A stretch of 64,000 nucleotides of DNA from CAYNVQ01 sp964400735 (GCA_964400735.1 CAYNVQ010000003.1:62001-126000), one strand, 5' to 3'. Shown: positions 33,711-44,298, numbered from the stretch's first letter. Program-made: numbers and translations. The notes: generated by a model from the letters alone, not told the origin.

Positions 33711-36236
33711 ATGAGAATCTTCAAGACGAGATTCCTCTTAGAAAGAGCAACAAATGTTCTGATTGTTATCAATATTGTAGCGGTTATTTTCGCATTCTTT
33801 TCACCCTCGCTGCCCAGATTAAAAATTTCACTTATCCATTTGAAAGAGGAATTGCTGAGTATTTTGCTTTTGCTCCTCATCTTTTCTGCCGTTTTGAAAA
33901 AGGAAAAACTGATATTTTTGGCCAAAAAAAAAGAATTTAAAAAAGGGATTTTCATTTTCTTTAGCATTTTGTTCCTTCAAGTTTTGACCAGACTTCCTTT
34001 TTTAATAAATGATAAATCCCTCTTAAACTCCGATAAATCCGTTACTCTTTTGATGATCAAGAATATTTCTAAGGGTATTAGCTTTCCCCTTTATTTCTAC
34101 GGACAATTCTATCAGGGAAGTTTGGATGCCTATGTTTATTCTCTTATCTATTCCTTGATTCCTTCCCTGAAAATGTCAGTTCTTATAGGAAATATGATTT
34201 TTTTTTCTCTCTTTGTTTTCTTCTGTTGTCTGCTGACCAATAAAATTACAGATTCCAATTCCTTTTTTTATCCCATACTCATTCTGTCTCTTCCGATAAC
34301 CGGACTTATTTTCTTTTCCAATGATGAAGTTAGAGGGATTCCAATCGTTGTTTTTTTTGAAATTCTTCTTATTTATTTTGTTTATGAAGCAATCTTTGAA
34401 AAAAAGGAGCGTTTTATTTTAATCGGGCTGACTGTTGGAATTTTGTTCTGGATTTATCAACCTTCAGTGACGGTTATAATTATCATGCTTTTGTGGATGT
34501 TCTCATCTTTTATTCACCGGCATCACATCGAATTCTTCTTAAAGTCTCTTTTTTTTGTCGCGTGTGGATTTTTTTTGGGTAACTTGCCTCATATCTTGGG
34601 TGAGATTAACAGTTCATTCATCAATACAAAGGTCCTGTTCTTTTCTAAGGGCATTCTAAAAAATTTGAAGCATTTTAATAAGGCCTCACTCTCAAGAATC
34701 GCAGCCGCTACAATAATGGAACTTGATATTAATAAAGTTATTTCATATGTTTTTGTTTTTCTCTTTGCTTTTGGTCTTTTGATTTCCATTTCAATAGCCA
34801 TTAAGAAAAAAGATTCAAAAAGGCTATATTTGCCTTTGTTGTTTTCTTTTAATTTAGTCTTACTCTTGTTCTCTAGGTATCCACCTGTTCAGAGATACAT
34901 TGTTCATTATAGGCTCTATTCCTTTTTTACGGTGCTTATCGTAATTCTAATCTTCAAAGAACTAAAGATATTCAATACTAAGATCATAAAAATTCTTTTT
35001 GTGATCTTTTTTGTTTCTTTTTCTATATGGCAAACGGTTGAGCGTTATCCTTTTTTGAGAAAAAGCCACTTAGAAAATGAAAGAGACATTGCGGAGATAA
35101 ATAAAACCGAAGACAAAATCATTTTGGGAAATTATTGGGACACCATGAGAATTGCGCCTTTTTTAGATGACAAAAAGGTAATAACTGTAACTCCGTCGTC
35201 TATATTTCCTGATGCCATATTTGGACTTTCTAAATATTATCCCTCCGCCCTTAGGCTTGGAAGCATGTGGGATAGTGAGAATAAATCATTCATTGCACCC
35301 TACGCGAAGAAAGGAATGATCGATGGGCTATTGAAGGATTTCAATATTAAGTTTTCTAATAAACAACTTCCCTCAGGAAGGTATATTATCTATTCAAATT
35401 TCCCCAAAAAACTCTCTCCGTCTGTTTATGAACTGCTCAATTCGGATTTAAAAAAAAGATACATATCGGGTAAAAAGCCCGTTTATTTCTATTTTAGAGA
35501 GAAAATTTTGAAAATTCCCGAGCTCATTATTGAAGGAACGAAAATTACCATTGTGATCCGGAATGGAGAGTTTTCTTCATTACAGAAAATAGGGAAAAAG
35601 TTTTTCAAGGATTGGCGTCTTGTGTTGAAAAGGGGCAAGATGCAGATAAGCTTCCCAATCGATTTTTCAAAGAAGAGAGTATCCTACTTCCTCCCCGACT
35701 CCATTGTGTTCGAGGAAGGTAAATATGATGTCTATATCACGTTCCTGAATATGCCCCTCTTTTACCACGGTGAGATCCAACTGAAAGAGAATTACAAGGA
35801 TAAAAAATTAATGATCTCAGATATAAGTGATCCATTATTATTTGTGGCTTTTCAGGATAGGAAAAATGAGCATAAATTTGGGCTTCCTATAAACCAGACG
35901 AGAATAAAGGTGTTAGATAAAGCCATAACGTCTATTGAACTTCATGTATATTCCTTCTTCAATTTTAACTCCTCGATATGGACTAATCGATTCCATCAAA
36001 CGCTCAAAATAAACGGAAAGGAATTTCCTTTAAACCATAGAGAAAACAAGATTGTCTATACAGTGGCGCAAAAGAAGGAGCTGAGCCTAAATATGAAATA
36101 TAAAACTCTTCTCTGCGCAAAGGATTCAAGGGGCAATCCAATTTTTTATAATACTGGAGCAATTATAGAGAAAATAGTTATTCATTCAAATGATTTGTCT
36201 TGGAGCATCGTTCCCTTTCTAAAAAAAGTGCGGTAG
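33711..36236 (+). CDS. GT-C-fold membrane glycosyltransferase-like protein, 841 aa
   Basis: A polytopic protein with about 12 hydrophobic segments up to residue ~460 and a soluble C-terminal region of about 380 residues. The first large loop has the pattern LNSDKSVTLLM...FPLYFYGQFYQGSLDAY, close to the DEAVxGLMA...FYGQxYMGSLEAY arrangement of GT39-type proteins, with Asp as the likely catalytic residue. The donor would be a polyprenyl-phosphate sugar. The frame also permits a TTG start at 33681; the ATG at 33711 puts the first helix at the usual distance. It is followed 107 bp later by another membrane protein on the same strand. Base composition is strongly AT-rich. Confidence 0.68.
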   Translation: MRIFKTRFLLERATNVLIVINIVAVIFAFFSPSLPRLKISLIHLKEELLSILLLLLIFSAVLKKEKLIFLAKKKEFKKGIFIFFSILFLQVLTRLPFLINDKSLLNSDKSVTLLMIKNISKGISFPLYFYGQFYQGSLDAYVYSLIYSLIPSLKMSVLIGNMIFFSLFVFFCCLLTNKITDSNSFFYPILILSLPITGLIFFSNDEVRGIPIVVFFEILLIYFVYEAIFEKKERFILIGLTVGILFWIYQPSVTVIIIMLLWMFSSFIHRHHIEFFLKSLFFVACGFFLGNLPHILGEINSSFINTKVLFFSKGILKNLKHFNKASLSRIAAATIMELDINKVISYVFVFLFAFGLLISISIAIKKKDSKRLYLPLLFSFNLVLLLFSRYPPVQRYIVHYRLYSFFTVLIVILIFKELKIFNTKIIKILFVIFFVSFSIWQTVERYPFLRKSHLENERDIAEINKTEDKIILGNYWDTMRIAPFLDDKKVITVTPSSIFPDAIFGLSKYYPSALRLGSMWDSENKSFIAPYAKKGMIDGLLKDFNIKFSNKQLPSGRYIIYSNFPKKLSPSVYELLNSDLKKRYISGKKPVYFYFREKILKIPELIIEGTKITIVIRNGEFSSLQKIGKKFFKDWRLVLKRGKMQISFPIDFSKKRVSYFLPDSIVFEEGKYDVYITFLNMPLFYHGEIQLKENYKDKKLMISDISDPLLFVAFQDRKNEHKFGLPINQTRIKVLDKAITSIELHVYSFFNFNSSIWTNRFHQTLKINGKEFPLNHRENKIVYTVAQKKELSLNMKYKTLLCAKDSRGNPIFYNTGAIIEKIVIHSNDLSWSIVPFLKKVR

Positions 36237-36343
36237 ATATTTGTTTTAAAGATAGCCCAGCAATTTTGAAGATTTTGATATAGGAAGGAGCAAAATATCA
36301 TAGGTTTTTTTGGAGAAAGTGATTTTTTCCAGCTAGGGGAAGA

Positions 36344-38311
36344 ATGATTTCAATCAAAGAAGAAAAATTTGTCAAATCGCTGAATATAAAAATTCTTATT
36401 CTATCTGTTTTTTTATCTGTTTCATATTTTTCATTTTTCTATACGAAAGCGAATCAAGAATTAGATATCTCCTTGAAAAATAACAGGATTAATATTAAAC
36501 GACCTGCGGAAAAGGGAAGGCTGATAAAGGTGAATTCGGTTCTATGGTCTCAACTATTCAAAAGCAACTATTATTACCTGCTTGAGGCAAATGTGATAAG
36601 GGGAGACTGTGACATAAAGTCAATAAATATTCATTCGAATAAAAATGTATTAGAAGATTATCAAAAAAATATTAGGCCCGTCTTTTATGATATAAAATTT
36701 AAAAAAGAGAAGAAAAAGGGTTTATTGAAGTTTTGCTTAAAACATCAAATTTATTTGCCAAAAGTAGAGATTATTTGTCTTCCAAAAAATTCTGGAGAAA
36801 TTTCTCTCGTCATAGATCTTGAACTGAAAAAAGTAGGAATCAGAAAAAACATCTCTCTAATAATGCTCCAAGTTTCAGCGTTAATATTAATTATATTTAT
36901 TTTTCTAAGGTTATTTGCTGGCATATTTTTTAGTTATTACTCAAGATTTACAGATAATTCCACCAGAAAGATATTCAATGGATTTTCTTCTTTTGATCTT
37001 AAACTGGTTCTAAAAATATTTTTAGTATTGCTGTTTATATTTAATCTCACATTTCTTTTCACGTATCTTGATTTTTTTATGGGTATTATTTCGAAAGAAA
37101 TAAGAAATTTATTGGTCGTAAATTTCTCTTTATTTATGTTCATAACAATAATTTTTGTCTTGCTTGAAGCTAAAAAAAATAGAGTTGCGTTAGTGATATT
37201 GTTTTCAATAGTGTTGATCATTAATTTTAAATTCAATTCCGAAGTGACAGGAGATACAATCCTTTGGGGAAAGAATTATATAAAAAACCTCCTATGGAAC
37301 TCTGAAATATTGAGTCAATTGATAAACTATCTCTTCTATGATTTTATTAAATTTAAGGATTTCAATGGGATCTTTTTGATTACTTCCAAAATAATTGCCA
37401 TCCCGTCCCTTGTTTCTTTGTTCTTTTTGAGTAAGAAAGTCGTTTGTCATAAAGATAAATTAAATTTATTTTTTGTGGTCACTTTAACAGGCACTTATCT
37501 CATCTTCTTTTTGGGGTATCCGGAATATGCTTACTGGGCAATTCCTATGCAACTGATATCGTTATTTTTTTTAATAAAATATTTAGATTGTACGAAACAA
37601 AAGTACCTGATATGGCTGGCAATAGGTTTAGGATTAGGTTTTTGTTTACACGGAAGCATGATTCTCCTCTTCCCTGCGGTCTTCATTTTCCTTGTTATAA
37701 AAAATAAAGAAGAACAAAACTCTTTAAAAAAATCGAATGAAATGAGCAAAATCAAGAGGCTCTTTAGATTTAAATATTTATCTTTAGCAATCTTGATTCC
37801 AGTGTGCTTGCAGATTATTGCCATGATACTCGGGTATCGAATTGTCTATGAGACTTCTTTTTTAGAAAGTTGGGTCACATTTTCTCCAAATTCAGGCTTC
37901 GTTACCTCCCAATTGATTTTTTTTGAACCAGATCATCTGAAGTTGGTCGGCTTTATCTTTTTTCTTTCTATGCCATCCTTCATAATTTTGTTTCCTTACT
38001 TAATAGTCAAAAAGAGATTATATATGGACCATATAACGAAAATAATTTTAATATTTTCTCTTTTTCAGTCTATTCTTATTTTATTCTGGAATTTTGATTA
38101 TTATATAAGAGATTTTGATCTATATTTGTCAAACACCGTATTCTGTAGTTTGTTCGTTTTCAAGCTCATCATAGATAATTTAATTTCTGAACAATCCAGG
38201 CTTTTACGAAAATTGTTAATAATATTTCTGTTATCAATTACGAGTGGGATAGGATTGATGGTGATTTTTTCTGTAAGGAAGTTTTTAATTTTAGGTCAAA
38301 TAGTAGGATAG
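36344..38311 (+). CDS. Polytopic membrane protein, probable GT-C-like, 655 aa
   Basis: A 655-aa membrane protein with one N-terminal helix (about 14-31), an extracytoplasmic domain of about 130 residues and then some 11 transmembrane helices. A GDTILWGKNY segment follows the helix near residue 300 and could be the acidic catalytic loop of a GT-C enzyme, and GYPEYAYWAIP recalls the same family, but the similarity is weak. AGGGGAAG before the ATG is a good ribosome site. It follows the GT-C gene at 33711, probably in one transcript. It is among the most AT-rich genes of the window, with many AAA/ATT/TTT codons. Confidence 0.55.
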   Translation: MISIKEEKFVKSLNIKILILSVFLSVSYFSFFYTKANQELDISLKNNRINIKRPAEKGRLIKVNSVLWSQLFKSNYYYLLEANVIRGDCDIKSINIHSNKNVLEDYQKNIRPVFYDIKFKKEKKKGLLKFCLKHQIYLPKVEIICLPKNSGEISLVIDLELKKVGIRKNISLIMLQVSALILIIFIFLRLFAGIFFSYYSRFTDNSTRKIFNGFSSFDLKLVLKIFLVLLFIFNLTFLFTYLDFFMGIISKEIRNLLVVNFSLFMFITIIFVLLEAKKNRVALVILFSIVLIINFKFNSEVTGDTILWGKNYIKNLLWNSEILSQLINYLFYDFIKFKDFNGIFLITSKIIAIPSLVSLFFLSKKVVCHKDKLNLFFVVTLTGTYLIFFLGYPEYAYWAIPMQLISLFFLIKYLDCTKQKYLIWLAIGLGLGFCLHGSMILLFPAVFIFLVIKNKEEQNSLKKSNEMSKIKRLFRFKYLSLAILIPVCLQIIAMILGYRIVYETSFLESWVTFSPNSGFVTSQLIFFEPDHLKLVGFIFFLSMPSFIILFPYLIVKKRLYMDHITKIILIFSLFQSILILFWNFDYYIRDFDLYLSNTVFCSLFVFKLIIDNLISEQSRLLRKLLIIFLLSITSGIGLMVIFSVRKFLILGQIVG

Positions 38312-38341
38312 CCCCCTCAAATGGATTCTGTTCTAAAATTA

Positions 38342-39778
38342 TCAGTGAATATAACCCAACGATTTCAGCTTTTTTCTTATTTTTGGATCGACTAAACGCG
38401 CTTTTTTATTGGCATATCTTTGAAAAAGCTTTAGATATCGGAGAATCATTTCTCTGAAAGTTTTTGTTTGGTTTGAATTCTTGTCAATTAAGTTTGTTTT
38501 TTCATGAGGATCGATTTTTAAATTATAGAATTCATCTTGAAAGTCAGTGCGTAAAATGTATTTATAATTATCATCCTGAATGGAATACTTATCTCCCTTT
38601 TCCCATATTCTTTTAGATTCTGGAAGTTTTATAGGGGAGGGATCCTTTTCGGGATACTTTTCCCTTTCGGAGAATGCAAATTGTTTGATTTCCTTTTCTT
38701 TTAATCCTCTGATTGTTTTCCATAGAGAAACTGACTGGATTTCTTTTTTTAGTTCATTTTCGGCATCAATTTTCAACACATCCAAAACAGTTGAAAATAT
38801 ATCGAAGTTTTCTACAATATTTTTTATTCGTATTGGTTTAATTTTTGAATCCGTGAAGAAAAATATTAGAGGGACGTGAAGCTGTTCCTGATATAACATT
38901 TTGGAATGGATAAGATAATCATGCTGACCCAGTCCCTCTCCATGATCTGCGGTAATGATCCATAATGAGTTTTTATTTAAACCCTTTTTTTCAGCAAAAC
39001 TGAAGAGCCGCTTTAATTCTTCATCGACATATCTTATTTCAGCATCATAAAGAGTTATATATTTATAGAGGTCATCTTCATTATTGAAAAGTCCAAGATT
39101 AATATTAAATTTTTCCAGAAATTTCAAGACATCTTTTTTATTTTGGTCTATTTTTTCTGTATATTCTCTTGGAGGGACGAGGGGCAGATGAGGGTCATAA
39201 ACGTGAACCCAAAAATAAAGTTTTCTTGTAGGATTGAAATTATCTAGCCAGATGATTGCATTATTAATTGTCAATCTTGCAGGCCTGTATTTAATGTTGT
39301 AGGTCGCTCTTGCATTAAAAGGCTCTTCATAAAATTCAAATCCCTGATTAAGATTTGTAGAGAGAAAATGTGCGTCTGTGCTTGTAAAGGCGGCGGTTTT
39401 GAAACCGTTTTCTTTCAATATTTCAGCAAGAGTAGTAGCGGATTCAGGAAGAATATAGTGATTTGCCAAAACACCATGTTGAGAACAGTACAGACCAGTA
39501 AAGATAGATGCATGAGAAGGACATGTGGTTGACGATTGAGAGAAAGAATTTTCAAATAAAATTCCTTTTTCTGCAAGGGAATCAATAAAGGGGGAAGTGT
39601 TTCTCGGATAGCCATAAGTTCCAAGATGATCGGCTCTTAGTGTATCTATTGTAATCAAAAATATATGTTTTACTGAGGGGCTTTTATTGGATTTGTAAAT
39701 AAAATACAAAAAAATAGAAAATGATATGAACAAAAGAACGCCTATTATTGGTATGAAAACCGACTTTTTAATCTTCAT
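38342..39778 (-). CDS. Membrane-anchored sulfatase-fold protein, Thr-nucleophile type (paralogue 3)
   Basis: A 478-aa enzyme held by an N-terminal transmembrane helix (about residues 7-28) with the catalytic domain outside. Metal block 1 is TIDTLRADHL, the nucleophile position is Thr85 within STTCPSH (the Cys there is one residue off the formylglycine position), and metal block 2 is ADHGEGLGQHDY. It ends LKSLGYIH. Of the Thr-type paralogues it is most similar in layout to classical arylsulfatases, with GLYCSQHGV after the active site. The substrate is unknown. It is convergent with the GT-C-like gene before it and divergent from paralogue 4. Confidence 0.8.
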   Translation of the reverse strand: MKIKKSVFIPIIGVLLFISFSIFLYFIYKSNKSPSVKHIFLITIDTLRADHLGTYGYPRNTSPFIDSLAEKGILFENSFSQSSTTCPSHASIFTGLYCSQHGVLANHYILPESATTLAEILKENGFKTAAFTSTDAHFLSTNLNQGFEFYEEPFNARATYNIKYRPARLTINNAIIWLDNFNPTRKLYFWVHVYDPHLPLVPPREYTEKIDQNKKDVLKFLEKFNINLGLFNNEDDLYKYITLYDAEIRYVDEELKRLFSFAEKKGLNKNSLWIITADHGEGLGQHDYLIHSKMLYQEQLHVPLIFFFTDSKIKPIRIKNIVENFDIFSTVLDVLKIDAENELKKEIQSVSLWKTIRGLKEKEIKQFAFSEREKYPEKDPSPIKLPESKRIWEKGDKYSIQDDNYKYILRTDFQDEFYNLKIDPHEKTNLIDKNSNQTKTFREMILRYLKLFQRYANKKARLVDPKIRKKLKSLGYIH

Positions 39779-39936
39779 GAATGATCTCTGTCAAACGATG
39801 GAAGAACCCTCCATAATTTGGCATAATACCACATCAGGTACATTTTGGCTATTTTAGATCATCTGAAGTTGCCGGTGGCCCTGAGAAATCTATAAGATTT
39901 CCTCTAAAAGAAGGCGAGAAATCCTCTGGATTCAGG

Positions 39937-39955
39937 CCGGGGAAACTTGCCCCGG
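39937..39955. repeat. GC-rich hairpin in divergent spacer
   Basis: CCGGGG and CCCCGG form a 6-bp perfect stem with a 7-nt loop between the divergent sulfatase-fold genes 3 and 4 (39779-40064). No T-tract follows. Confidence 0.4.
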
Positions 39956-40064
39956 AAAGAACTATTGAGGTAGAATGATAGAGCGTTGTTCATCTTTAAC
40001 TCTTGATGAAGAATGTCGGATCATGCCGAATAAAATTTTTTTCGATGCTGTTGGAACATAAGAG

Positions 40065-41486
40065 ATGAAACACGAAAAAATGAATATAAAGCGACTTCTC
40101 TTTATTTTATTAGTTGTGATAATCGGGGGCTGTTTCTGGTTAATTTTGAAAATTAGCGGACATAAAAATGACTTAGAGGCCTTCAAAGATTCAAATATTA
40201 TCCTCATCGGCATCGATACCTGCAGAAAGGACCATATGAGTTGTTTTGGGTACGAGCTTGATACAACACCAAATCTAAAAGCCTTTGCCCAAAATTGTGT
40301 TCTCTTCACAAATGCGATTAGCCAAAGTCCATGGACCCTCCCCTCTTTTGCATCCCTTTTTACTTCTACTTATCCATCTGTTCATCGAGCAAGAGGAAAG
40401 GCTGAAGGGGACAAATTTTATCCCGTAATAGATAGTTTAGACAGCGGAGTTGAAATATTATCATCTTCTGGTTTTCACACAAAAGCCTATATAAACGGCC
40501 CCTACTTGGCGCCAGCCTTTGGCTTATCAAAGGGATTCGATGATTATGATTACGCGCATGGAAGCAATGAAAAAATAAGAAGGTCTGATGAAACAGTGAA
40601 TAGGGCCATAGAGTGGATAAAGGAAAACTCGGAGGAGCAGTTCTTTCTCTTCCTTCATTTTTTTGATCCGCATCTGAACTACGATCCGCCTGGGAGAAGT
40701 CTTCAAAGATTATTGAAGCTTGCCGGCTTTGAATATAGCGGAAAATTGAAGTCCCCGTTTTTTCAGCTCAAAGAAATACGAAACCATAAATTATTGCTTT
40801 CAGAGGAAGATTGGAAATTCGTGCAGTTTCTTTATGATGCAGAGATTTCAGCCGTCGATGAAAGCTGTGGGGAATTATTCAGGTTTTTGAAGGACATCGG
40901 TCTCTATGATAAATCGATCATTGTTGTATTGAGCGATCACGGAGAAGAGTTCATGGATCATGGCGGGTTTGAACACGGACATACCCTGTACGATGAATTG
41001 ATAAATATTCCGTTGATGATCAAAATGCCTTCCAGTCTCAGAGCAGGAGAAGTAATCGCTCACCAAATCAGGCTCATAGATATTATGCCGACCTTACTTG
41101 ATATTTTCGATTTGGATATCCCTGAAAGTTACCAGGGAAAATCATTGCTTCGGTTGATGAAGAAAGGAAGGACCGATGAAATCTGGCCCGCTTTTTCTGA
41201 AGAGACTCTCTGGGGTGATGAGCTGAAATCAGTAAGGGAGGGTTGTTACAAGTTTATTACAAATGAATCTTTGAATGCTTTCGAGCTTTATGATCTCTGC
41301 TCCGATCCCGGTGAAAAAAAAGACCTGGCCGAAACGGAGAAGGAAAAGGCAAGGGAGATGAGAAGGATCATTATAAGATGGATGAGAAGCAATCTTCTCA
41401 GAGTGAAAAAAATAAAAGGCGAGCGATTAATAGACCTAGATGAAAAAACAATAGAAAATCTGAAATCTCTGGGGTATATTAAATAG
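40065..41486 (+). CDS. Sulfatase-fold lipoprotein, Thr-nucleophile type (paralogue 4)
   Basis: A 473-aa alkaline-phosphatase-superfamily protein with a good lipobox (IGGC, Cys23). Motifs are GIDTCRKDHM for metal block 1 (RKD instead of RAD), Thr91 at the nucleophile position (WTLPSF) and SDHGEEFMDHGG for metal block 2. The tail is LKSLGYIK. An alternative start is the second Met at 40080. It resembles paralogue 1 most closely, with the shared FEHGH/LEHGH segment after metal block 2. A phosphodiesterase or phosphotransferase role on surface glycans or lipids is the most economical guess. Confidence 0.81.
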   Translation: MKHEKMNIKRLLFILLVVIIGGCFWLILKISGHKNDLEAFKDSNIILIGIDTCRKDHMSCFGYELDTTPNLKAFAQNCVLFTNAISQSPWTLPSFASLFTSTYPSVHRARGKAEGDKFYPVIDSLDSGVEILSSSGFHTKAYINGPYLAPAFGLSKGFDDYDYAHGSNEKIRRSDETVNRAIEWIKENSEEQFFLFLHFFDPHLNYDPPGRSLQRLLKLAGFEYSGKLKSPFFQLKEIRNHKLLLSEEDWKFVQFLYDAEISAVDESCGELFRFLKDIGLYDKSIIVVLSDHGEEFMDHGGFEHGHTLYDELINIPLMIKMPSSLRAGEVIAHQIRLIDIMPTLLDIFDLDIPESYQGKSLLRLMKKGRTDEIWPAFSEETLWGDELKSVREGCYKFITNESLNAFELYDLCSDPGEKKDLAETEKEKAREMRRIIIRWMRSNLLRVKKIKGERLIDLDEKTIENLKSLGYIK

Positions 41487-42104
41487 CTTAATACATGAAG
41501 ATTTTTCAGAGATAAAAAAGGTCAGCGTTCATAAGGCATCATTGACTCAAGAAGAGTCGGCCTTTAAAAAATAAATCCACCTTTTACTTAAAGATCATAC
41601 AATCATCTATTCAAACCGCTCTCTTCTTTCAGAAATACAAATCAGGACCTGGTGGTATACTTTTTGGCAGGCGCTTGTAATCTGATTGAAGGCGACAATC
41701 ATCCCTTCCAGCGAATCGGTCTTCCGATCATGCTGCGACCTTTTTTAATTAAGGGGACGTAAACATTGAGGATGACCGCTGGTTGGAAACATCGGTGGCT
41801 TGCCTCGACGGAGTTTCATTTGGAAAAGAACGTGCCCTCGGAGCCGGGGCTCCGGTGACCAAAGCCTTGCCCTCTGATGCGCTTACCGCTGGAGGTCTTA
41901 AAAAAAAAGATCAGAGATCGGAGAAAATAGGAAGCTGAATGCCTATAAAGGAATATAACGAATTCTTTATCGACTCTTAGCATTGAACGCAGCAGCGAGG
42001 TCATTATCTGCCTGTTTTTTCATTTGACATCGAGATAGAATTCCTTTATAAAATAAGCTCTAATTTTTCCACTTTTCAATTGTAATCTCATCGAGGAGGA
42101 AAGG
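41487..42104. other. 618-bp intergenic region
   Basis: I see no intact gene. A small GACTC/GAGTC hairpin (41544-41558) lies 57 bp after the sulfatase-fold gene, enclosed by AAAGG/CCTTT. A palindromic CGGAGCC-GG-GGCTCCG stretch is at 41839-41854. The promoter of the next gene closes the region. Confidence 0.45.
42025..42053 (+). promoter_or_regulatory. consensus promoter of the AMIN-domain gene
   Basis: A perfect TTGACA (42025-42030), a 17-bp spacer and TATAAA (42048-42053). The ATG at 42105 is preceded by GAGGAGGAAAGG, a very strong Shine-Dalgarno. Confidence 0.75.
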
Positions 42105-43151
42105 ATGCATAAAGTGAAAATTACTGCTATCCTCTTATCGCTGCTTCTCTTTGCCGGCAACTTCCTTGCTGCCCAGAACACACAGGAAGCTAGGTTAGAA
42201 GATATCGATTTTCAAAAAGCTAACCAAGAAATAAAAGTTTTCATCCAATTTTCTGAAAGGATTTCCTATGATAGTTTTTCTTTGATGAATCCGAATCGGC
42301 TGGTTCTAGATTTTTTCGGTATCCAAGCCGTCTCTTCTCCCTCTATGATAGAGATAAACGAACTTGGTATCGTAAGCATAAGAAGCGCTCTAAACCGACC
42401 TGGAGTTGCCCGCGTCGTTTTTAACTTCACAGATGAAATTCCTCATTACCAGATGAAGGAAACAGAAACAGGACTGACCGTTATCTTTAGTAAGGAAGCG
42501 AAAACAGAGGAAATGGTGACTGAAGAAAAGAAAGAGCCCGAAGAAAAAATAAGGAAAGAGGTACCGCCTGTAAAGAAAGAACCACCGAAGATTCAACAAC
42601 AAGAGAAAGAGAGAGAGCGCCCTCAGGAGTCGGTGAAAAAGATGGGCCTGGGCTTTTCTTCGGGGTATTCCGCTTTCCAGGATAGTGTTTTTAAGGAGAC
42701 CTACGGAGAGGGCGGAGTTTTCTTTAAAATCGAATACTCTTTTATTCTGCCCATCGATGTCAAAAGTATTGATATCTGGACAAGCTTCAATTATTTCAAA
42801 AAAACGGGAGAGACCACGTTTACCAAAGAGGACCTTGAGCTCAGGATCACCACATTTTCACTCGCCGTCAGATATCTGAAAAAAATGTCGAAGTTCACTC
42901 CTTTTGCTGGTGCCGGAATCGACTACATCGTCTACAAAGAAATGTTGCCGGAGGAGTTTACAGTTGGGTCTGTGAGCGGCTCGGATACAGGCTTTCATAT
43001 CCAAGGGGGAACATATTTTGACATTCTCCCATCTCTATCCCTTAAAGCGCATATCAAGTACGTATGGAGCAAAACAACAAAGGGTGAGATTACAGTTAAC
43101 CTGGGTGGTATCGAATACGGTCTAGGTCTTGTCTTTCGTTTTAATCTCTAG
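42105..43151 (+). CDS. AMIN-domain protein with C-terminal outer-membrane beta-barrel
   Basis: A 348-aa exported protein. Residues 1-23 are a signal peptide ending in AAQ. An AMIN domain (about 28-125: VFIQFSERISY, RLVLDFFG, VARVVFNF) follows; AMIN domains bind peptidoglycan or localise to the envelope. A charged Glu/Lys/Pro linker spans about 128-178. The C-terminal ~170 residues alternate hydrophobic and polar residues and end in VFRFNL, with a terminal aromatic-x-aromatic pattern typical of an OmpW/Opa-like eight-stranded barrel. It could tie the outer membrane to peptidoglycan. It has its own promoter and is not obviously in an operon. Confidence 0.75.
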   Translation: MHKVKITAILLSLLLFAGNFLAAQNTQEARLEDIDFQKANQEIKVFIQFSERISYDSFSLMNPNRLVLDFFGIQAVSSPSMIEINELGIVSIRSALNRPGVARVVFNFTDEIPHYQMKETETGLTVIFSKEAKTEEMVTEEKKEPEEKIRKEVPPVKKEPPKIQQQEKERERPQESVKKMGLGFSSGYSAFQDSVFKETYGEGGVFFKIEYSFILPIDVKSIDIWTSFNYFKKTGETTFTKEDLELRITTFSLAVRYLKKMSKFTPFAGAGIDYIVYKEMLPEEFTVGSVSGSDTGFHIQGGTYFDILPSLSLKAHIKYVWSKTTKGEITVNLGGIEYGLGLVFRFNL

Positions 43152-43362
43152 ATCACAGAAAAAACAGGCCAAGAAAATTTGGATGCTGAAATGATGTAAT
43201 CTGATTTGGCAGCAACAATCGGGAATACTCACCTTTTCACTTAAATCGACAACAAGCCCCTCGAGTGTCACGAATCATCAGGTCGGTGGGACGATAAACA
43301 TGGCTCATCCCTAGATTTTAAATGAAAAGATGATTGAGCCTATGTTCAGATAATAATTATTT

Positions 43363-44298
43363 TCAGCGCCAGTCAGGAAAAACATCATTTCCTGGGGAAT
43401 CAAAGAGCAAGAAGATATCAGAACTCTTGACCTCAATAATATAAAGCTTCCAGTCTCCGTTGTGATCGTGTTGATGAGATGAATTGAAGGCTATGAAATT
43501 ATTGTCGGGGGACCATGAGGGAAAATAATCGTAGGTATCATCTCTCTTAGTCAACCTGGTTTTTCCGCTTCCGTCAGGATTCATAATCCAGATATCGCCT
43601 TTCTTGTCGGCTTTTGAGGAGACATAAGCCAGTTTCTTCCCATCCTTCGAGAATCGGGCGCGGCAGCTTTTTCCTCCTTCATCCAAGAATTTCAGTTCAT
43701 TTTCATTCATGTCGAAGATAGCTACATCCCAGCCGATCATCCTTTTGCCTGTGAAAGTCAGAAGGGATGACTTAGGCGACACGTTAGGTATCGCAAGTCC
43801 CTTAGAATACTGGGGGATTATTCTCTCTGTTTTTTTGGTGAGGAGATTCATTCGGTATACCTGCACAATTTTTCTGAGGAACTTTTTTATCTGCCTAGTA
43901 AAAACGATACTTTTGCCGTCTGGGAACCAGGAGGCCCAGTTTTCGTCAAGGGGAAATGAGGTGAGTTGATTGATGTTTGAGCCGTCTGCGTCCATGGTGA
44001 AAATATCATAGTTGCCTTCAGGATTGGCTGTGAAGGCGATCTTTTCCCCATCAGGTGACCATACAGGATGTTCGTCTTCCCAGGTGTTATCGGTTAATTT
44101 TTTCAGCCCCGTATTTGATATTATATAGATCTCATTATCCCCATCAAAGTTAGATTGGAATACGATTTCCCCTTTTATCGGAAATTTAGGCGAGAGATCT
44201 GTTTGGTTAGAATTTTCAGCTGCTGCATCTTTTTTGTTTGCACACATCCAAAGCAACAAAAGAGAAAGGGAGAGAACAAAGAAAATTCTTGATTTCAT
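43363..44298 (-). CDS. TolB-like WD40/PD40 beta-propeller lipoprotein
   Basis: A 311-aa exported propeller protein. The N-terminal signal is hydrophobic and ends in LWMC, an imperfect lipobox. Five to six PD40 repeats are visible, with motifs like HPVWSPDGEKIAFTAN, WASWFPDGKSIVFTR, RARFSKDGKKLAYVS and FPSWSPDNNFIAFNS, as in the C-terminal propeller of TolB. No TolB N-terminal domain is present, and no tol-pal genes are nearby. It probably binds a protein or glycan on the periplasmic side. It lies 71 bp downstream of the sulfatase-fold gene at 44370 on the same strand, so the two may be co-transcribed. Confidence 0.78.
   Translation of the reverse strand: MKSRIFFVLSLSLLLLWMCANKKDAAAENSNQTDLSPKFPIKGEIVFQSNFDGDNEIYIISNTGLKKLTDNTWEDEHPVWSPDGEKIAFTANPEGNYDIFTMDADGSNINQLTSFPLDENWASWFPDGKSIVFTRQIKKFLRKIVQVYRMNLLTKKTERIIPQYSKGLAIPNVSPKSSLLTFTGKRMIGWDVAIFDMNENELKFLDEGGKSCRARFSKDGKKLAYVSSKADKKGDIWIMNPDGSGKTRLTKRDDTYDYFPSWSPDNNFIAFNSSHQHDHNGDWKLYIIEVKSSDIFLLFDSPGNDVFPDWR

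Noticed and set aside
41839..41854. Palindrome CGGAGCC-GG-GGCTCCG as a terminator or operator
   Set aside because: The loop is only 2 nt, no T-tract follows, and it is far from any gene end on the right strand.
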